From JABWCE01 sp964355045 (GTDB lineage: Bacteria; Bacteroidota; Bacteroidia; NS11-12g; UBA9320), in assembly GCA_964355045.1 (NCBI GenBank), contig CAYHCM010000004.1:4077-68076 (forward strand): a stretch of 64,000 bases of DNA, given 5' to 3'. The notes under the pieces are model-generated. The model was not told where the DNA came from. It saw only the letters and a list, made by a program, of their open reading frames with translations, and did no database searches. The translations under genes were made by a program, and so were the position numbers. Below are positions 5,220-14,410 of the stretch, piece by piece. Each line of letters begins with the position of its first letter. The first letter of the stretch is position 1.

Positions 5220-7490
5220 TCAAAAATCAACCCCCTCAATTGGCGGCGGTTCATCATCGGGTGGTTTTTCATCATAGCCATATTGATAATTTTCACAATT
5301 CATTTCTATGGTCATTTCAATATCTGGTCTTTTAAAATCGCTTTTCGATAAAACAATGGAAGGATCGTTGTAAATATCGCGCATAAAATAAGCAAAAATG
5401 GGCATAGCCATGTGGCCTCCCTGACCCAAAGCCGTACTGCGAAAATGAACCTGCCGATCTTCACACCCAACCCATGCACCACTTACCAAATCAGGGGTAA
5501 CACCAATAAACCAACCATCCGAATTGTTCTGTGTTGTTCCTGTTTTGCCAGCTATCGGTATTTCACGCGGAATTCCATAGGTGCTTCTCATTCGGCCTGC
5601 TGTACCACCCGCCTGAGTGGTAAGTTCCATCATTTTACAAAGGGCATAGGCGGTTTGTTTGCGCATAGCCTCCACACGCTTTGGGGCAAATTCTTCCAAT
5701 ACATTTCCATATTTATCCTCAATACGGGTAATAAAAATGGGTTCCACAAATTCGCCTTCATTGGCAAAGGTGGAGTAAGCCCCTACCATTTCAAAAACCG
5801 AAAGGTCCATAGAACCTAAGCAAATAGATGGATAAGGGCGAATTTTTGTTGAATCAATTCCCATTTTTCCTATCAGCTTTCGTACCGAATACGGCGAATT
5901 TTCTCCCAATTTTTGCATGAGATGAGCGGTAACTGTATTTATTGATAATTTTAATCCCTGATAAAGGGTTACGTGAGAGGATTTTATTTTCATGGAATTT
6001 TTTGGAGTCCAGGTTCCTCCTTCAGGCATTCTAAATGTTACAGGTGCTGTAGGTGCTATATAACAAGGCGACAAATCGTTGTCAATAGCAAGGGCATATA
6101 CAAAGGGTTTAAACGTGGACCCAACCTGCCGGTTAGAGTTTGGATTAACATGATCGTATTGAAAATTTTTAAAATTATTTCCACCTACCCAAGCTTTAAT
6201 TTCGCCGGTATGCGGATCCATGCTCATAAAACCGGTGTGCAAAAGTGATTTATAATATTTTAAAGAATCAACGGTACTCATCATGGTATCCCTGTCGCCA
6301 CGCCATGAAAAAATAGTCATCGGTACTTTTTTTCGCATGTAGTACATAATTGAGTCCGTGTTTTTCCCAAATCTTTCAGCTAATTCACGATACTTTTCGG
6401 TTTTCTTCAAATTTTTCCAAAGGTAATCAGGGTCTTCTTTCCAACTTTCCTTTTCCAGCCGCCATGGGTTTTGACCTTTCCATTCAGCAAAAAATTCTTT
6501 TTGTAAAGCAGCCATCTGTTTTTCAACAGCTTTTTCGGCATAGCGCTGCATTTTGCTGTTAATGGTAGTATAAATTTTAAGGCCGTCACGGTATATATTC
6601 AAGTTTCGCGATTTGCACCATTCGGTTAAATATTCACGAACATAATCTCTGAAATAAGGCGCTATTCCTTCGTTTTGGTTTTGAACGGAAATTTTAAGAT
6701 TCAAGGGTTTTTCTTTAGCTTTTTCAAATTCGCTATCAGTCATAAAATCGTATTTATGCATTTGCGTTAATACAATATTTCTGCGTTTTATGGATCGTTC
6801 CGGATTCCGCACTGGGTTATACATGGTAGGCCCTTTGAGCATTCCCACCAACATGGCTGATTCTTCAACAAGTAGTTTTTTGGGCGCTTTGCTAAAAAAT
6901 GTTTTGGCCGCTGATTTTATTCCAAACGAATTGCCGCCAAATGGAACGGTATTGAAATAAAGCATTATAATTTCATCCTTGGTATAGCGTTTTTCCAACT
7001 CTACTGCAATAATCATTTCTTTGAGTTTTTGTAATATCCGGGCTGGTAAAAAGGTGCTTCGGCTATGAAAGAGATTTTTGGCCAATTGCTGTGAAATGGT
7101 ACTTGCTCCGCCATCTTTACCCAAAAAAATTACGGCTCTTGAAAGTGCTTTTATGTCAATTCCTGAATGTTTATAAAATCGAATATCTTCAGTAGCAATC
7201 AGGGCATTTATAAGATTTAAAGGCAATTCTTTGAAATCGCAATTGGCACGGTTTTCATAATAATATTTACCCATCAATATATTATCGGCGCTGTAAACTT
7301 CAGAAGCCAAACTGGTTTTGGGGTTCTCCAATTCATCTATATCAGGCATCTTTCCAAACAAACCTACCCTGACTAAAATTAAAAAAACAATAAAGCCAAT
7401 CATTCCAAAGAAAAAATAAAGCCAAAGTTTTTTGGTAATGGCCTTGTAGTTTTTGGGGTTGGAAAGTGATTTTTTATATTCCTTAAACAT
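5220..7490 (-). CDS. mrcA: Penicillin-binding protein 1A (bifunctional transglycosylase/transpeptidase)
   Basis: 756 aa, polymerises and cross-links peptidoglycan in the periplasm. One N-terminal membrane helix (about residues 24-44). The GT51 glycosyltransferase domain carries EDIRFYKHSGID (catalytic E101) and GGASTISQQLAKNL (127-140). The transpeptidase domain carries STFK (nucleophile S458), SIN (516-518) and KTG (649-651). The acidic proline-rich tail (DEKPPDDEPPP) is typical of Bacteroidota PBP1A. A TAGGTTTG box 19 bases before the ATG indicates its own promoter. All catalytic motifs are intact. Confidence 0.95.
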   Translation of the reverse strand: MFKEYKKSLSNPKNYKAITKKLWLYFFFGMIGFIVFLILVRVGLFGKMPDIDELENPKTSLASEVYSADNILMGKYYYENRANCDFKELPLNLINALIATEDIRFYKHSGIDIKALSRAVIFLGKDGGASTISQQLAKNLFHSRSTFLPARILQKLKEMIIAVELEKRYTKDEIIMLYFNTVPFGGNSFGIKSAAKTFFSKAPKKLLVEESAMLVGMLKGPTMYNPVRNPERSIKRRNIVLTQMHKYDFMTDSEFEKAKEKPLNLKISVQNQNEGIAPYFRDYVREYLTEWCKSRNLNIYRDGLKIYTTINSKMQRYAEKAVEKQMAALQKEFFAEWKGQNPWRLEKESWKEDPDYLWKNLKKTEKYRELAERFGKNTDSIMYYMRKKVPMTIFSWRGDRDTMMSTVDSLKYYKSLLHTGFMSMDPHTGEIKAWVGGNNFKNFQYDHVNPNSNRQVGSTFKPFVYALAIDNDLSPCYIAPTAPVTFRMPEGGTWTPKNSMKIKSSHVTLYQGLKLSINTVTAHLMQKLGENSPYSVRKLIGKMGIDSTKIRPYPSICLGSMDLSVFEMVGAYSTFANEGEFVEPIFITRIEDKYGNVLEEFAPKRVEAMRKQTAYALCKMMELTTQAGGTAGRMRSTYGIPREIPIAGKTGTTQNNSDGWFIGVTPDLVSGAWVGCEDRQVHFRSTALGQGGHMAMPIFAYFMRDIYNDPSIVLSKSDFKRPDIEMTIEMNCENYQYGYDEKPPDDEPPPIEGVDF

Positions 7491-7509
7491 ATAAGATTAT
7501 TTGGAAATG

Positions 7510-7517
7510 CAAACCTA
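7510..7517 (-). promoter_or_regulatory. Bacteroidota -7 box (TAGGTTTG) of PBP1A
   Basis: TAGGTTTG on the minus strand, 19 bases upstream of the PBP1A ATG. Confidence 0.5.
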
Positions 7518-7529
7518 CATCATTTTTGT

Positions 7530-7679
7530 TCTATGTGCTATGTGTTATGTTCTATGTTGCTTCGCAATGTTCAAATATTTATACATTCCACCATTGCAAC
7601 CAATCCAACCAATCACCAATCCAACCAATCACAATTCCAACCAATCACTATTTTAACCACTCACTATTTTAACCAAACA
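7530..7679. repeat. Word-like repeats (CTATGTGCTATGTG; CCAACCAATCAC)
   Basis: Two degenerate tandem repeats: CTATGTG/TTATGTT words (7531-7560) and CCAATCCAACCAATCAC units about 15 bases long (7595-7680). No gene is seen in this spacer between the PBP1A start and the next stop. Confidence 0.6.
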
Positions 7680-8645
7680 TCAATCCTCTCTTCTCCCAAT
7701 CATTATTCCTTTTTCAAAAAGTTTTTGTAAAAAATTCTTTTCATCTTGCTCTTCGTTTTTAGGCGCTTCCTTAATATTGGAAAGATCGGGTTGGCCTGCA
7801 TCAACCCATGCTGTGAACCATAATGAACCTATCAAATCAATAGAAGCCTGTGATCTTCGTTCCACCATTCCATTTAATAATTGGTGATAATAAGCGCAAA
7901 AAGTTTCGTTATAAATTTTTGAAACCGCTCGGCCTTTGGCTTGCAAAACATATTTATCCGGATACTTTTCGGAAGCCATTTTTTCAAAAAGTAAAACGCT
8001 ATCTAGGGCTGCAAAACTTTGTGAAAAACGCTGCCATATTAAAGTGTTCAAATCAGAAATATATTTGGCCCTGCCTGTTAAAAAATCGTAGTCAATACTA
8101 AATAATTCAAAAAGTCGTGATTCCCAAAGGCTGTGAATTCCTTCTTGCCCAGTAAGTTGCCCGTTATAATTTTGCGTAGCATGAAGCGGCACGTGCAAAT
8201 CGGCGGCATAATGCCCTAAATCGGCACTGAGCTTTAAAATTAATTTAAGATTTTTTTCTTCAAAGGCTTTGGTCAGTTGGTATTTTATTAATTGCAAATG
8301 CCACGTAACAATACCATAGGCATGAAGTGTATCTTTTCCATATTTTAAAATGGCATCATCCCAATGATAAGGTATAGTATCAATAGGAACTGATTTTTCA
8401 TAATGGTCGGCATCCAGATAATGTTTGCATGCCTCGTCTGCAAAGGCATAGCGGCGCTTATCAGCATTTACCGCATTTTCGGTTATTTCAGTAATATGGA
8501 GTTTGTAAAATTTAAATAATTCGGGGGGCAATGTAAAAACTGCAGCATTATTCAATTGCTTATGGGCTGTAAATCCCCAGGCCGCCAATTTCATTGGCAG
8601 AAATAACAAAAAACAAATAATAAAAAACAAAATGCGCTTATTCAT
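7680..8645 (-). CDS. Secreted zinc-dependent phospholipase C/S1-P1 nuclease-like protein
   Basis: 321 aa from the ATG at 8645. This start gives a clean signal peptide (MNKRILFFIICFLLFLPMKL-AAWGF). The mature protein begins WGFTAHK, as in zinc phospholipase C and P1-type nucleases, where the N-terminal Trp binds zinc. Further ligands are visible in HYLDADHYE and DLGHYAADLHVPLHATQNYNG, including the HxxxD-type pattern. The start overlaps the rhomboid stop by 8 bases, so the two form an operon. The substrate (phospholipid or nucleic acid) cannot be told from sequence. A longer frame upstream overlaps rhomboid and lacks a signal peptide, so it was not used. Confidence 0.85.
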   Translation of the reverse strand: MNKRILFFIICFLLFLPMKLAAWGFTAHKQLNNAAVFTLPPELFKFYKLHITEITENAVNADKRRYAFADEACKHYLDADHYEKSVPIDTIPYHWDDAILKYGKDTLHAYGIVTWHLQLIKYQLTKAFEEKNLKLILKLSADLGHYAADLHVPLHATQNYNGQLTGQEGIHSLWESRLFELFSIDYDFLTGRAKYISDLNTLIWQRFSQSFAALDSVLLFEKMASEKYPDKYVLQAKGRAVSKIYNETFCAYYHQLLNGMVERRSQASIDLIGSLWFTAWVDAGQPDLSNIKEAPKNEEQDEKNFLQKLFEKGIMIGRRED

Positions 8646-9399
8646 CATCTTTTTCCCAAGGGTTGGCATTTTTTGGAACATAGCGATATCTAATTGCAGG
8701 TTCTTCGTTTGGTATTGGTTCTTCTTTTTCTTCTGTATTTTCAATAAGGCCTTCATCACCCAGCCAGTAAGGAAATTCATCCGAAACATCGTCATCGTCG
8801 GCAATTTCCTCTATGGGTTTTTGTGGCCCTTTTTTTAATAATAAAAAAGCCATAATGGTTCCAAATATAGCTCCGCCCAAATGGCCTTCCCAAGAAATAT
8901 TTTCTTTCATTAATTCAACATAATCGGGAAAAAGCCCCCAAACCAAACTGCCATATAAAAATATCATTAATAACGCTACGGCAGCTAAATGCCTGTGGCC
9001 GCGGATGATACCCGAAACCAAAAGAAAAAACACCAATCCATACACCAAACCGCTGGCTCCAATATGAATAGTTCCTTCCTGACCCACAAGCCATAAAAAT
9101 AATCCACCAAATATCCAAACTACTACCCCAATGAGCCATGTCCAGTTTTTAAAATAATAAAATAAAAAACTTCCGGCTACCAATAAGGGGATTGAATTGC
9201 TGAACAAATGCTCAAAGTTTTCATGCAAAAATGGCATCATAATAATTCCAATCAATCCTTTGGTTTCATGTGGTATTAAACCAAATTGTTCCAAATGCCA
9301 ATGAAAATCAATATTAAAAAGGTATGTAACCCACATGGCCATTACCAGTATTACAGGGTAAACAGCACTATCAAACATTGACCAAAGCAAGCGAATCAT
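8638..9399 (-). CDS. Rhomboid family intramembrane serine protease
   Basis: 253 aa, a membrane-embedded protease. Six or so TM segments. The motif HENFEHLFSN supplies the loop residues, GASG holds the catalytic serine (S116), and HLGGAIFG the catalytic histidine (H173). The last 50 residues are acidic and end in KNANPWEKDDE, an extension often seen in Bacteroidota rhomboids. The stop overlaps the start of the phospholipase-like gene. Confidence 0.92.
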   Translation of the reverse strand: MIRLLWSMFDSAVYPVILVMAMWVTYLFNIDFHWHLEQFGLIPHETKGLIGIIMMPFLHENFEHLFSNSIPLLVAGSFLFYYFKNWTWLIGVVVWIFGGLFLWLVGQEGTIHIGASGLVYGLVFFLLVSGIIRGHRHLAAVALLMIFLYGSLVWGLFPDYVELMKENISWEGHLGGAIFGTIMAFLLLKKGPQKPIEEIADDDDVSDEFPYWLGDEGLIENTEEKEEPIPNEEPAIRYRYVPKNANPWEKDDE

Positions 9400-9526
9400 T
9401 TTCCGAAAGTAATAAAATTAATTAAGAGAATTACAAATTATGAACCACTGAATTTTAAAATTCCAAAAATCATCCGCCTTAGGGGGACCAAATTTCAAAT
9501 TTCTACTTTCAAATTTCCATTTTCCT

Positions 9527-9534
9527 TAACTTTG
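9527..9534 (+). promoter_or_regulatory. Bacteroidota -7 box (TAACTTTG), near-leaderless
   Basis: TAACTTTG ends 5 bases before the ATG at 9540, so the transcript probably begins at or next to the start codon. Confidence 0.55.
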
Positions 9535-9539
9535 CCCCA

Positions 9540-9941
9540 ATGCTCAAAGACATACAGCCTGAAGAAGTAAAGAACATTGGAATAGCTGTGGTAAAAGAAT
9601 CATCCGTTGAAAACGATTGGAAAGTGTATTTGGTAAACCTGAGCGATCACAGGTTAGAAAATGTAATAATAAACTCTACCGGATTTGGAGTGGATGGCGA
9701 TGAACAGTCCATTCATACAGCTACATTTCGTCATTACATTGAATCGGTAAAACCCAGATGTGCCATAGCTTTTGAAACTATTGTGGAAGAAATATTTCAT
9801 CTGAGCAATCGGTTTTGGTTGAGTTATTATAATGATAAAAAAATATTTGACCGCAAGTATGAATTTGTTCCGGGAAGTATTTCGGAAGAGTTTTTTGTAT
9901 CAGTTCCGTTTACAGGAAAAAGTGGAGTAATGATAATTTGA
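9540..9941 (+). CDS. Conserved Bacteroidota protein of unknown function
   Basis: 133 aa, cytoplasmic (no signal or TM segment). It resembles a small conserved Bacteroidota family (pattern 'W.VYL.N.....L..V.I.S.G.G' then 'R.F.......F..LSNRFWLSYY.D.KIFD.K..F'). No biochemical function is known to me. Transcribed from the TAACTTTG box directly upstream. Confidence 0.7.
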   Translation: MLKDIQPEEVKNIGIAVVKESSVENDWKVYLVNLSDHRLENVIINSTGFGVDGDEQSIHTATFRHYIESVKPRCAIAFETIVEEIFHLSNRFWLSYYNDKKIFDRKYEFVPGSISEEFFVSVPFTGKSGVMII

Positions 9942-9975
9942 TTTTCAGGGTTAGATTTGTTAAAAATATTTTTTA

Positions 9976-11082
9976 ATGAAAAAACAAATTTTTGTAATCC
10001 TAACTATTTTTATTTTCCGGATTTCATTTGCAAATGATGGTGCTTATTTCACATCAGGCAATCATTTAATCCCGATGTATGAAACGAGTATTTCATGTAA
10101 AAAGGAAATATTATCAATTAAAAGGATTGAAAATAATTATGTAAAAATTACAGTTTATTATGAATTCTTTAATCCCGGAGAAGGAAAAACGGTAGAGGTT
10201 GGTTTTGAGGCTGCATCACCAACTGGCGATGTAAATGGAATGCCAAAAAATGGTAAACATCCATACATTTATGACTTTACAGTAAATTTAAATAATAAAA
10301 TACTCCCTTATAAAGTTGCGGTAGTTAAGGATAGCATCTATTATAAAGACGGAAATTTTATTGAAAAAGACCTTGATGAAAACGATGATGGAAACTATGT
10401 TAACTTTAATTATGTCTATCATTTTAGTGCTCATTTTATAAAAGGTATAAATATTATTACCCACACTTATACCTTCGACTTAGCCGGAGGGCTTGATATT
10501 TATTACTATTTAGACTATGTCCTTACCGCTGCTAATCGTTGGTCGAATAAACAAATTGATGATTTTACATTGCTTATTGATATGGGGAATTTTGAAGATT
10601 TTCATATCAGTAAAACTTTCTTCAAGGAGAATAATGAATGGAAACTGCTTGGAATGGGGAAAATTAAGAATTCGAACGATTCAACTTATATTACCAGAGG
10701 AAAATCATCGGCAAGATTTATAATTAAGGATGGTTTTATTATGTTTCAAAAAATGAACTTTAGGCCAAAAGGTGAATTGTATTTATATTCTGACAATCCT
10801 CTTTCCTTTGTTGAGGCTAATCAAAAATTTGATTATAAGGAATATTTAACTCCATTTTCAATTGAAATGAGCACTGTAATTCTCAAAGCCAAAGACGAAA
10901 CTTCCCTCAAAATCCTTCGCAATCTCCCTTACGCCCGGAGGGGTTATATTTTTATATCTCCCGAAATTCAGAAATATTATGAAAGCATGGATTGGTATAT
11001 TGCTGACCCCAATTATGAAGCTGAGCTTGATAAACTAACGGTGGAAGAATTGGAATGGTTGAAGAAAATTGGTTTAGAATAG
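9976..11082 (+). CDS. Secreted DUF4424-like protein with C-terminal YARHG domain
   Basis: 368 aa. A signal peptide (MKKQIFVILTIFIFRISFA-ND) leads to an N-terminal beta-rich region (NDGAYFTSGNHLIPMYETSIS) like DUF4424. The last 60 residues match the YARHG domain (LRNLPYARRGYIF...IQKYYESMDWYIADPNYEAEL..LT..E), an extracellular domain common in Bacteroidota. It starts 34 bases after the preceding gene. Function unknown; presumably periplasmic or surface. Confidence 0.75.
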   Translation: MKKQIFVILTIFIFRISFANDGAYFTSGNHLIPMYETSISCKKEILSIKRIENNYVKITVYYEFFNPGEGKTVEVGFEAASPTGDVNGMPKNGKHPYIYDFTVNLNNKILPYKVAVVKDSIYYKDGNFIEKDLDENDDGNYVNFNYVYHFSAHFIKGINIITHTYTFDLAGGLDIYYYLDYVLTAANRWSNKQIDDFTLLIDMGNFEDFHISKTFFKENNEWKLLGMGKIKNSNDSTYITRGKSSARFIIKDGFIMFQKMNFRPKGELYLYSDNPLSFVEANQKFDYKEYLTPFSIEMSTVILKAKDETSLKILRNLPYARRGYIFISPEIQKYYESMDWYIADPNYEAELDKLTVEELEWLKKIGLE

Positions 11083-11088
11083 TAAGAG

Positions 11089-12195
11089 TTAATTTGATTC
11101 TTTTACCACCATCTCAGCCACCCTCATTGAAGCACCTGAACCACCAACAATAGCTTTCAATTCCTTATAATTTTTTAAAACTTCCGTTCGCCCGGGTTCG
11201 TTTAATATTTTATCCAATTCATTTCTTATATTTTTTTCGTTAAGCTCGTTTTGAACAAGTTCCTTACAAATTTCTTTACCAATAATCAAATTGACCAATG
11301 AAATAAATTCAACTTTTATAAGCCTTTTGGCAATGGCATAATTAAAACCGCTTGTTTTATAACACACCACTTGCGGAACGTTTAGCAAGGCCGTTTCCAA
11401 AGTTGCAGTTCCGGAAGTAACCAAGGCCGCTTTGCTTATAGTTAAAAGATTATAGGTGTTATCAATTATAAATCTTATACCTTTTATTTTTTCAAATTTA
11501 TTAAAAAAAGTGAGGTCGAAGTTTGGAGCAACAGCTAAAGCAATTGTGTAATTTTCCTTGTACGATTCAATACTGTTAAGCATTACAGGAAGTATGGAGT
11601 CAATTTCCTGAATACGGCTGCCGGGCAATAAGGCGATGACAGGTTTAAGGTCAAAATTATTTTTATTTTTAAAATCCAAATCCGGCTTAAACTCAGAAAT
11701 GGCATCGGCCAAAGGGTTTCCCACATAGTGAACATCGTAATTGTATTTTTTATAAAAATCTACTTCAAACGGAAAAATTACGTAGAGATAATCAATAATT
11801 CGTTTAATCCTTAAAGCCCGTTTGGTGTTCCAGGCCCAAACTTTCGGTGAAATATAATAATGCGTTTTAAATCCTAATTTATGCGCCCATTCGGCTATTC
11901 TGAGATTGAAACCCGGATAATCAATAAAAACCAATCGGTCGGGTTTGTAATATAAAATATCTTTTTTGGCCAAAGTCAAAAATACCTTTATTTTAAAAAT
12001 ATTTTTTAAAACTTCGCCAAAACCCATAAAGGCTCTTTCCTTGATATGATTGACATTGACCGCTCCATGAGCTTCCATCAAATCGCCACCCCATACTCTG
12101 AATTGAGCAGCAGCATCAAGCTGTTTGATAGCTTTTATCAAATTAGCCCCATGTAAATCACCCGAAGCTTCACCGCAAATTATGTAGTATTTCAT
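11089..12195 (-). CDS. lpxB: Lipid-A-disaccharide synthase LpxB
   Basis: 368 aa, the usual length. Transfers 2,3-diacylglucosamine from UDP to lipid X to form the lipid A disaccharide. Motifs seen: ICGEASGDLHGANLI at the N-terminus, AFMGFGEVLKN, IDYPGFNLRIA, YYISPKVWAW, FPFEVDFYKKY, YVGNPLAD, LLPGSRIQEI, and TSGTATLETALLNVPQVVCYK. Downstream of surE on the same strand but separated by the 147-bp satellite. A frameless insertion of repeats into the surE-lpxB spacer is apparent. Confidence 0.95.
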   Translation of the reverse strand: MKYYIICGEASGDLHGANLIKAIKQLDAAAQFRVWGGDLMEAHGAVNVNHIKERAFMGFGEVLKNIFKIKVFLTLAKKDILYYKPDRLVFIDYPGFNLRIAEWAHKLGFKTHYYISPKVWAWNTKRALRIKRIIDYLYVIFPFEVDFYKKYNYDVHYVGNPLADAISEFKPDLDFKNKNNFDLKPVIALLPGSRIQEIDSILPVMLNSIESYKENYTIALAVAPNFDLTFFNKFEKIKGIRFIIDNTYNLLTISKAALVTSGTATLETALLNVPQVVCYKTSGFNYAIAKRLIKVEFISLVNLIIGKEICKELVQNELNEKNIRNELDKILNEPGRTEVLKNYKELKAIVGGSGASMRVAEMVVKESN

Positions 12196-12242
12196 TCGAT
12201 TTACGATTTTAGATTTACGATTTTAGATTTGAAAAAAAAGTA

Positions 12243-13080
12243 ATTTGAAGATTTGAAAAGGCAGAATCTTAATAACTGGCAGAATGCAGTCCCCCTTNNN
12301 NNNNNNNNNNNNNNNNNNNNNNNNNNNNNNNNNNNNNNNNNNNNNNNNNNNNNNNNNNNNNNNNNNNNNNNNNNNNNNNNNNNNNNNNNNNNNNNNNATT
12401 TGAAGATTTGAAAAGGCAGAATCTTAATAACTGGCAGAATGCAGTCCCCCTTGTGAAATGGACTTGTGAAAAGGCGAAGGGGGTAGGGGGATGAATAAGA
12501 ATTTACGATTTTAGATTTACGATTTACGATTTGGAAAGAAGGCGATTTGAAGATTTGAAAAGGCAGAATCTTAATAACTGGCAGAATGCAGTCCCCCTTG
12601 TGAAATGGACTTGTGAAAAGGCGAAGGGGGTAGGGGGATGAATAAGAATTTACGATTTTAGATTTACGATTTACGATTTGGAAAGAAGGCGATTTGAAGA
12701 TTTGAAAAGGCAGAATCTTAATAACTGGCAGAATGCAGTCCCCCTTGTGAAATGGACTTGTGAAAAGGCGAAGGGGGTAGGGGGATGAATAAGAATTTAC
12801 GATTTTAGATTTACGATTTACGATTTGGAAAGAAGGCGATTTGAAGATTTGAAAAGGCAGAATCTTAATAACTGGCAGAATGCAGTCCCCCTTGTGAAAT
12901 GGACTTGTGAAAAGGCGAAGGGGGTAGGGGGATGAATAAGAATTTACGATTTTAGATTTACGATTTACGATTTGGAAAGAAGGCGATTTGAAGATTTGAA
13001 AAGGCAGAATCTTAATAACTGGCAGAATGCAGTCCCCCTTGTGAAATGGCCTTGTGAATTGGAGAAGGGGGTAGGGGGAT
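12243..13080. repeat. 147-bp tandem repeat (satellite) with REP-like hairpin
   Basis: A 147-base unit recurs with exact period: the shared word GCAGTCCCCC begins at 12441, 12588, 12735, 12882 and 13029. One more copy at 12285 lies across the N gap and is probably the same as that at 12441. Copies are nearly identical; the last diverges at its 3' part. Each unit holds a hairpin-forming CCCCCTT...AAGGGGGTAGGGGG element and TTTACGATTTTAGATT words. Since 147 is a multiple of 3, a spurious minus-strand frame stays open here. No real gene is seen. Confidence 0.9.
12298..12397. other. Assembly gap (100 N) with 55-bp flanking duplication
   Basis: Exactly 100 N. The 55 bases before (12243-12297) are identical to the 55 bases after (12398-12452), so contig ends overlap by 55 bases and were not merged. 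True repeat copy number is unknown. Confidence 0.95.
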
Positions 13081-13204
13081 GTTACGATTTTAGATTTATC
13101 ATTTACAATTTGAAAACGATTTATGGCAAAGTAATCCTCCTTTTGAAATATCCTTGTTAACAGACGAATCAACATAGAACTCAGAACAAAGAACTTAGAA
13201 CTTT

Positions 13205-13495
13205 TTACCATATAAACATATAAACGATAAACAACCCGTAAAATATGGTAGCCATCAATATTCCTTTGGGAAGAAGGGTGAACCCCGTATTAAAGGTTAA
13301 CAGAAATATGGCGAGATTGCCAATTAATCCAATCCTTAAAAAGGCGGATAACAAACGATTTTTAAATAATTTAAAAACAAACTCAAAAAAAGAGTCCGCA
13401 ATATTTCCCTCTATATACAATGCCAAAATAACTAAAATTGGAATTAATGTTCCAATAATTGCGCCAATCCAAAGTTTTTCAAATTTTGCTTTCAA
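13205..13495 (-). CDS. Small membrane protein downstream of surE
   Basis: 96 aa with three hydrophobic segments (IGTLIPILVILALYI, LSAFLRIGLIGNLAIFLLTF, GILMATIFYGLFIVYMFIW). Its start overlaps the surE stop by 4 bases, so the two are translationally coupled. Homologous position (surE, small membrane protein, lpxB) is common in Bacteroidota. Function unknown. Confidence 0.7.
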   Translation of the reverse strand: MKAKFEKLWIGAIIGTLIPILVILALYIEGNIADSFFEFVFKLFKNRLLSAFLRIGLIGNLAIFLLTFNTGFTLLPKGILMATIFYGLFIVYMFIW

Positions 13496-14256
13496 AAGTT
13501 CCAGGTATTAAGGGTGGCTATGGCATGATGAGCAGTTAAATCAAACTGGGTTGGAACCACGGAAACAAATCCGTTGGCAAGCGCCCATTCATCTGTATCT
13601 TCGCCGTGGTCGGTATTCACAAATTTTCCGGTAAGCCAGTAATACTTTCGTTGGTGTGGGTCGGTGCGTTCATCAAATTCTTCTACCCATTTGGCTTTGG
13701 CCTGACGGCAAATTTTTAATCCTTTTATTTCAGCCACGCCAAGTTGAGGAATATTTACATTTAATAAAGTTCCAATGGGTAAACCTTTTAACAATACCTG
13801 CGATGCAATAAGTTTTGCAAAATGGGAAGCTGCCGTAAAATCAGCATCAAACTTATAATCATTCAACGAAAAGCCTATGGCATTTATGCCTTCAATAGCC
13901 CCTTCTACCGCAGCGCTAATGGTTCCGCTGTATATTACATTGATGGAAGAATTGGAACCATGATTAATTCCTGAAACCAACAAATCAGGCCGACGGTGCA
14001 TTACTTTATCCACAGCCAGTTTTACACAATCGGCCGGTGTGCCGCTACATTGGTATGCTTCAACATCTTCAAACAAATGAACTTTTTCCATCCTGAGCGG
14101 TTGGTTCATGGTAATGGCATGACCCATTCCGCTTTGAGGGCTATCGGGAGCTACCACTATTACCCGCCCCAACGATTTCATACTGGCAATAAGGGCAGCA
14201 ATTCCGGGGGCAGTAATGCCATCGTCGTTGCTGATGAGTATGAGAGGCTGATCCAT
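13492..14256 (-). CDS. surE: 5'/3'-nucleotidase SurE
   Basis: 254 aa. Metal-dependent nucleotidase acting on nucleoside monophosphates. The N-terminal ILISNDDGITAPGIAAL holds the metal-binding DD; GHAITMNQPLR, YQCSGTPADCVKLA, DLLVSGINHGSN and YSGTISAAVEGAI follow in the family order. A TATCTTTG promoter lies about 80 bases upstream. Confidence 0.96.
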   Translation of the reverse strand: MDQPLILISNDDGITAPGIAALIASMKSLGRVIVVAPDSPQSGMGHAITMNQPLRMEKVHLFEDVEAYQCSGTPADCVKLAVDKVMHRRPDLLVSGINHGSNSSINVIYSGTISAAVEGAIEGINAIGFSLNDYKFDADFTAASHFAKLIASQVLLKGLPIGTLLNVNIPQLGVAEIKGLKICRQAKAKWVEEFDERTDPHQRKYYWLTGKFVNTDHGEDTDEWALANGFVSVVPTQFDLTAHHAIATLNTWNF

Positions 14257-14335
14257 TTTAGATTTTAGATTTATGATTTTAGATTTATTATAGAAATTAA
14301 AACAAAATCAAAAACGATTTTATATTTAAAGGCAG

Positions 14336-14343
14336 CAAAGATA
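14336..14343 (-). promoter_or_regulatory. Bacteroidota -7 box (TATCTTTG) of surE
   Basis: TATCTTTGC on the minus strand, about 80 bases before the surE ATG. The intervening leader contains ATTTTAGATTTA words. Confidence 0.55.
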
Positions 14344-14355
14344 ATTTTTAATAAC

Positions 14356-14379
14356 AAAAAAGCCCCGCCGAAGCGAGGC
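14356..14379 (-). terminator. Terminator of the miaB-secG gene set
   Basis: On the minus strand GCCTCGC-TTCG-GCGGGGC then TTTTTT: a 7-bp stem (one G-T) with a UUCG tetraloop and T tract, 32 bases after the secG stop. Confidence 0.85.
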
Positions 14380-14410
14380 ACATTAAAATAAATTTCTATT
14401 TGTTGAATTA

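Noticed and set aside
12500..13080. CRISPR array
   Set aside because: The 147-base units are continuous and nearly identical with no unique spacers; no cas genes are present.
12201..13211. 336-codon minus-strand open frame over the satellite
   Set aside because: It is a product of a 147-base (multiple of three) tandem repeat and spans an N gap; the same peptide repeats identically with no protein features.
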